Assembly: GCF_002086275.1 (NCBI RefSeq)
Contig: NZ_MVHT01000058.1
Location: 1 to 42,759 of the forward strand
DNA: 42,759 nt
Source: Mycobacterium intermedium
GTDB lineage: Bacteria > Actinomycetota > Actinomycetes > Mycobacteriales > Mycobacteriaceae
Reading direction: 5' to 3'
Each line of letters starts with the position of its first letter. Position 1 is the stretch's first letter. Under the pieces are notes generated by a model, which ran no database searches, was not told the DNA's origin, and worked only from the letters and a program-made list of their open reading frames with translations. A program made the position numbers and the translations under genes. Of the stretch, positions 40,701 to 42,759 are shown piece after piece.

Positions 40701-41960
40701 ATGACCGACAGCGCAACCGACACCGGTACCCGCCGCAGTGAGATCCTCGAGACCGCGGCATCGCTGATCGCCTCGACGGGCTTGCGCACCTCGCTGCAAG
40801 AAATCGCCGATGCCGCAGGCATTCTGCCGGGAAGCCTCTACCACCATTTCGAGTCCAAAGAGGCGATCCTGGTCGAGTTGATTCGTCGGTACCAGGCCGA
40901 TCTGAATCGCATCGGGGCGGCCGCACAGGCACGGTTGGACGAAGCCGATTCCCGGCCCGCGGCGGAACAGATCACCGAACTCGGCTCGGAGATCGCCCAG
41001 TGCGCGGTGCGGCACCGCGCCGCTTTGCAGATGTCCTTCTACGAGGGGCCCAGCTCAGACCCCGAGTTGATGCAGTTGACGCGTCAGTGGCCGACCGCGA
41101 TCCAAGAGGCGATGCTGCAGACGCTGCGCGCCGCCCGGTGGAGCGGCTACATCCGGTCCGACATCGACCTGCCCACGTTGGCCGACCGGATTTGCCAGAC
41201 GATGCTGCAAGTGGGGCTGGACGTGATCCGCGAAAAGGCGTCCGCCGATCAGGTCGCCACGCTGCTGTGTCGGATCATCCTGCACGGGCTGGCAGCCGAA
41301 CCGCCGAGCGACGCTGCTCTGGACCGGTCGAACGCCTTCACCGCGGCCAACGACATCATCGCTTCGTGGGCCGACGACGACGAGGCGGATCCCAGCGACA
41401 AGGCCGCCCACCTGCGCGCCGTCGCCCGAACCGAGTTCGGCCGCAAGGGTTATGAGTCGACCACCATCCGGGACATCGCCGCCGCGGCGGGCCTCGGGAC
41501 CGGAACCGTATACCGGGTGATCGGCTCCAAGGATGAACTGCTCGACTCGATCATGCGGTCGTTCGGGCAGAAGGTGGAAGCCGGTTGGATCCGCGTGCTG
41601 CGCTCTGACGCGACACCGGTCGAGAAGCTGGACGCATTGAGTTGGGTCAATGTCAATGCGCTGGATCAGTTTTCCGACGAGTTCCGGATCCAACTGGCCT
41701 GGATGCGGCAATCGCCGCCAACCGCCAACCCGGGCTGGTCGTATACGACCCGGCTGCGGCAGATGAAATCCCTACTATCCGAAGGTATTCGGTCTGGCGC
41801 CATCCGGATTGACGCGCCGTCCACGGCGATGCTGGCCCGAGCGGTCATCGGCGTGCAGTGGATTCCCGAGAACATCCTGAGCGCGGTGGGTACGCGTGCC
41901 TCGCTCATCCTGGCCCGCGACACGGTCTTACGCGGCGCCGCCGTCCGCGGCGACCAGTAG
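40701..41960 (+). CDS. Regulator with two TetR DNA-binding domains in one chain
   Basis: About 419 residues from the ATG at 40701; the frame is open to 40638 but that part looks non-coding. The first TetR_N domain is at about 11-60 (ILETAASLIASTGL, SLQEIADAAGILPGSLYHHF ESKEAIL). A ligand-type helical region follows to about 205. A second TetR_N domain is at about 236-285 (LRAVARTEFGRKGYESTTIR, DIAAAAGLGTGTVYRVIGSKDELLDSI) with its own C-terminal domain. One polypeptide thus mimics a TetR dimer. It is the presumed regulator of the surrounding locus and may bind the GGAACA-type motifs. A frame fusion of two adjacent tetR genes is the likely origin. Confidence 0.88.
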   Translation: MTDSATDTGTRRSEILETAASLIASTGLRTSLQEIADAAGILPGSLYHHFESKEAILVELIRRYQADLNRIGAAAQARLDEADSRPAAEQITELGSEIAQCAVRHRAALQMSFYEGPSSDPELMQLTRQWPTAIQEAMLQTLRAARWSGYIRSDIDLPTLADRICQTMLQVGLDVIREKASADQVATLLCRIILHGLAAEPPSDAALDRSNAFTAANDIIASWADDDEADPSDKAAHLRAVARTEFGRKGYESTTIRDIAAAAGLGTGTVYRVIGSKDELLDSIMRSFGQKVEAGWIRVLRSDATPVEKLDALSWVNVNALDQFSDEFRIQLAWMRQSPPTANPGWSYTTRLRQMKSLLSEGIRSGAIRIDAPSTAMLARAVIGVQWIPENILSAVGTRASLILARDTVLRGAAVRGDQ

Positions 41961-41991
41961 CCGCGGCGCCACGCGAGTCACTGGGCCGCGC

Positions 41992-41997
41992 TAGCGT
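41992..41997 (+). promoter_or_regulatory. -10 box (TAGCGT) of a likely leaderless start at 42004
   Basis: A TANNNT hexamer ending 6 bases before the ATG at 42004. The GAGGG directly before the ATG is too close to be a working ribosome site. Confidence 0.45.
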
Positions 41998-42003
41998 CGA
42001 GGG

Positions 42004-42645
42004 ATGGCGCACATCATCGTTATCGGCGGCCACGGCAAGGTCGCGCTGCACCTGGGTCGCATCCTGACCGAGCGCGGCGACAAGGTGAGTTCGGTCTTTC
42101 GCAACCCCGATCACGCCGACGATGTGGCGGCCACTGGGGCCACACCGGTGGTTGCCGACATCGAACGGCTCGATACCGACGCCCTGGCCGACCTGCTGGC
42201 CGGGCATGACGCGGTGGTGTTCTCCGCCGGTGCCGGCGGCGGCAACCCGGCCCGCACCTATGCGGTCGACCGTGACGCCGCGATCCGGGTGATCGACGCC
42301 GCCGCACAGGCGGGCGTCAAGCGGTTCGTGATGGTGTCCTATTTCGGTGCCGGACCCAATCACGGTGTGCCGGAGTCTGATTCGTTTTTCGCCTACGCAG
42401 AAGCGAAGGCGGCTGCGGACGCACACCTGCGGGCCAGTGATCTCGATTGGACGGTGTTGGGGCCAGGACGGCTCACGCTGGAACCGCCGACCGGCCATAT
42501 CGAAGTCGGCAAGGCGAAGGGCCAGGTGTCCCGAGCAGACGTCGCACTCGTCATCGCCGCGGCGCTGCAGGACGACTCGACCATTCGTCGCACGATCGAC
42601 TTCAACAATGGAGATGTCCCGATCGTCGACGCGCTGGCAGGCTGA
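42004..42645 (+). CDS. NAD(P)H-binding atypical SDR (YwnB/NmrA-like)
   Basis: A 213-residue protein: IIVIGGHGKVALHLGRILTE (GGxGxxA/G nucleotide loop), SSVFRNPDHADD after strand 2, and VVFSAGAGGG, VKRFVMVSYFGA in place of the SDR active site. A TYAVDRDAAIRVIDAAAQAG segment and a C-terminal SRADVALVIAAALQD are typical of the NAD(P)H-binding family related to biliverdin reductase B and YwnB. Probably a reductase for a quinone or carbonyl compound, or a redox sensor. It stands apart from the upstream regulator by 43 bp and is not obviously part of the catabolic operon. Confidence 0.83.
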   Translation: MAHIIVIGGHGKVALHLGRILTERGDKVSSVFRNPDHADDVAATGATPVVADIERLDTDALADLLAGHDAVVFSAGAGGGNPARTYAVDRDAAIRVIDAAAQAGVKRFVMVSYFGAGPNHGVPESDSFFAYAEAKAAADAHLRASDLDWTVLGPGRLTLEPPTGHIEVGKAKGQVSRADVALVIAAALQDDSTIRRTIDFNNGDVPIVDALAG

Positions 42646-42716
42646 AGGACCGTCGCGCGGCGCTCTGACGCCGACCGTCACGCTGATATGGGAATCATTT
42701 TGTCAAGGGGCAGGGT

Positions 42717-42754
42717 GAAGCGGCGGCCACAACCGTCGTTGCGGCCGCCGCTTC
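42717..42754. terminator. Strong GC hairpin at the right edge, likely terminator
   Basis: A perfect 12-bp stem GAAGCGGCGGCC / GGCCGCCGCTTC with a 14-base loop, 70 bases after the stop of the last gene. The T tract is short (CGTTGA), so it may act with Rho or from a convergent gene beyond the window. The stretch 42646-42716 shows no gene. Confidence 0.55.
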
Positions 42755-42759
42755 GTTGA

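Noticed and set aside
32901..41960. Nitric-oxide reductase or Rubisco activation locus, suggested by NorQ/NorD-CbbQ/CbbO-like genes.
   Set aside because: No norB/norC, cbbL/cbbS or related catalytic genes are present anywhere in the window.

Overview
The window is GC-rich, nearly wall-to-wall coding, and almost certainly from a slow-growing, PE_PGRS-carrying Mycobacterium (M. kansasii / M. marinum / M. gordonae-like). The grounds are two PE_PGRS genes, an MmpL transporter, a PimE-type mannosyltransferase, and a run of genes whose content and order match, in reverse, what I recall of M. tuberculosis Rv1159 down to about Rv1135A. No rRNA, tRNA, CRISPR array or insertion sequence was seen. The first 77 bases are an exact second copy of 2016-2092 and break into a PE_PGRS gene, so the left edge looks like a contig end or misjoin.

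Region 1 (1-8.4 kb): truncated PE_PGRS; a short tandem repeat; pimE; two exported Ala/Pro-rich proteins; a DUF1059-like mini-protein coupled to an HhH-GPD protein; DUF5302; an Rv1155-like F420/FMN split-barrel protein; DUF1697; an O-methyltransferase; a GntR regulator; a class III sirtuin. Region 2 (8.4-17.7 kb): an operon of an unsplit mmpL13-like transporter, TetR and methyltransferase; opposite it a tiny operon with two short peptides (43 and 20 aa) closed by a strong intrinsic terminator; then an HSD10-like SDR, alpha-methylacyl-CoA racemase (mcr), a 7 x 56-bp tandem array in the divergent mcr/echA promoter, echA, a CPBP membrane protein and an NAD(P)-binding protein.

Region 3 (17.8-23.7 kb): gamma-carbonic-anhydrase-like protein; a type III PKS / ICMT-type methyltransferase / flavoprotein operon with the layout of Streptomyces srsABC phenolic-lipid operons; an excalibur membrane protein with a 28-aa membrane peptide; a complete enoyl-CoA hydratase plus thiolase pair. 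Region 4 (23.9-27.9 kb): a PE_PGRS protein whose C-terminus is a phosphodiesterase / alkaline-phosphatase-superfamily domain; a Tat-type hemerythrin lipoprotein divergent from PadR-DoxX across a three-site GATATC operator.

Region 5 (27.9-42 kb) is the most interesting accessory locus. A leftward series (VWA/NorD-CbbO-like, MoxR/CbbQ-like ATPase, substrate-binding protein without an export signal, AveC-like membrane protein, SDR, cytochrome P450, aldehyde dehydrogenase) is divergent from a translationally coupled rightward operon (two acyl-CoA dehydrogenases, a multifunctional-enzyme-2-like SDR, nitroreductase) followed by a protein with two TetR-type DNA-binding domains. A GAACAGATAT-type motif recurs at several promoters here. 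I read it as an inducible catabolic pathway for a hydrophobic, probably isoprenoid- or steroid-like substrate with its own sensor and AAA/VWA chaperone; substrate and regulator assignment are inference. Several genes in the window have a TANNNT -10 box 6-7 bases before the start codon, indicating leaderless mRNAs.
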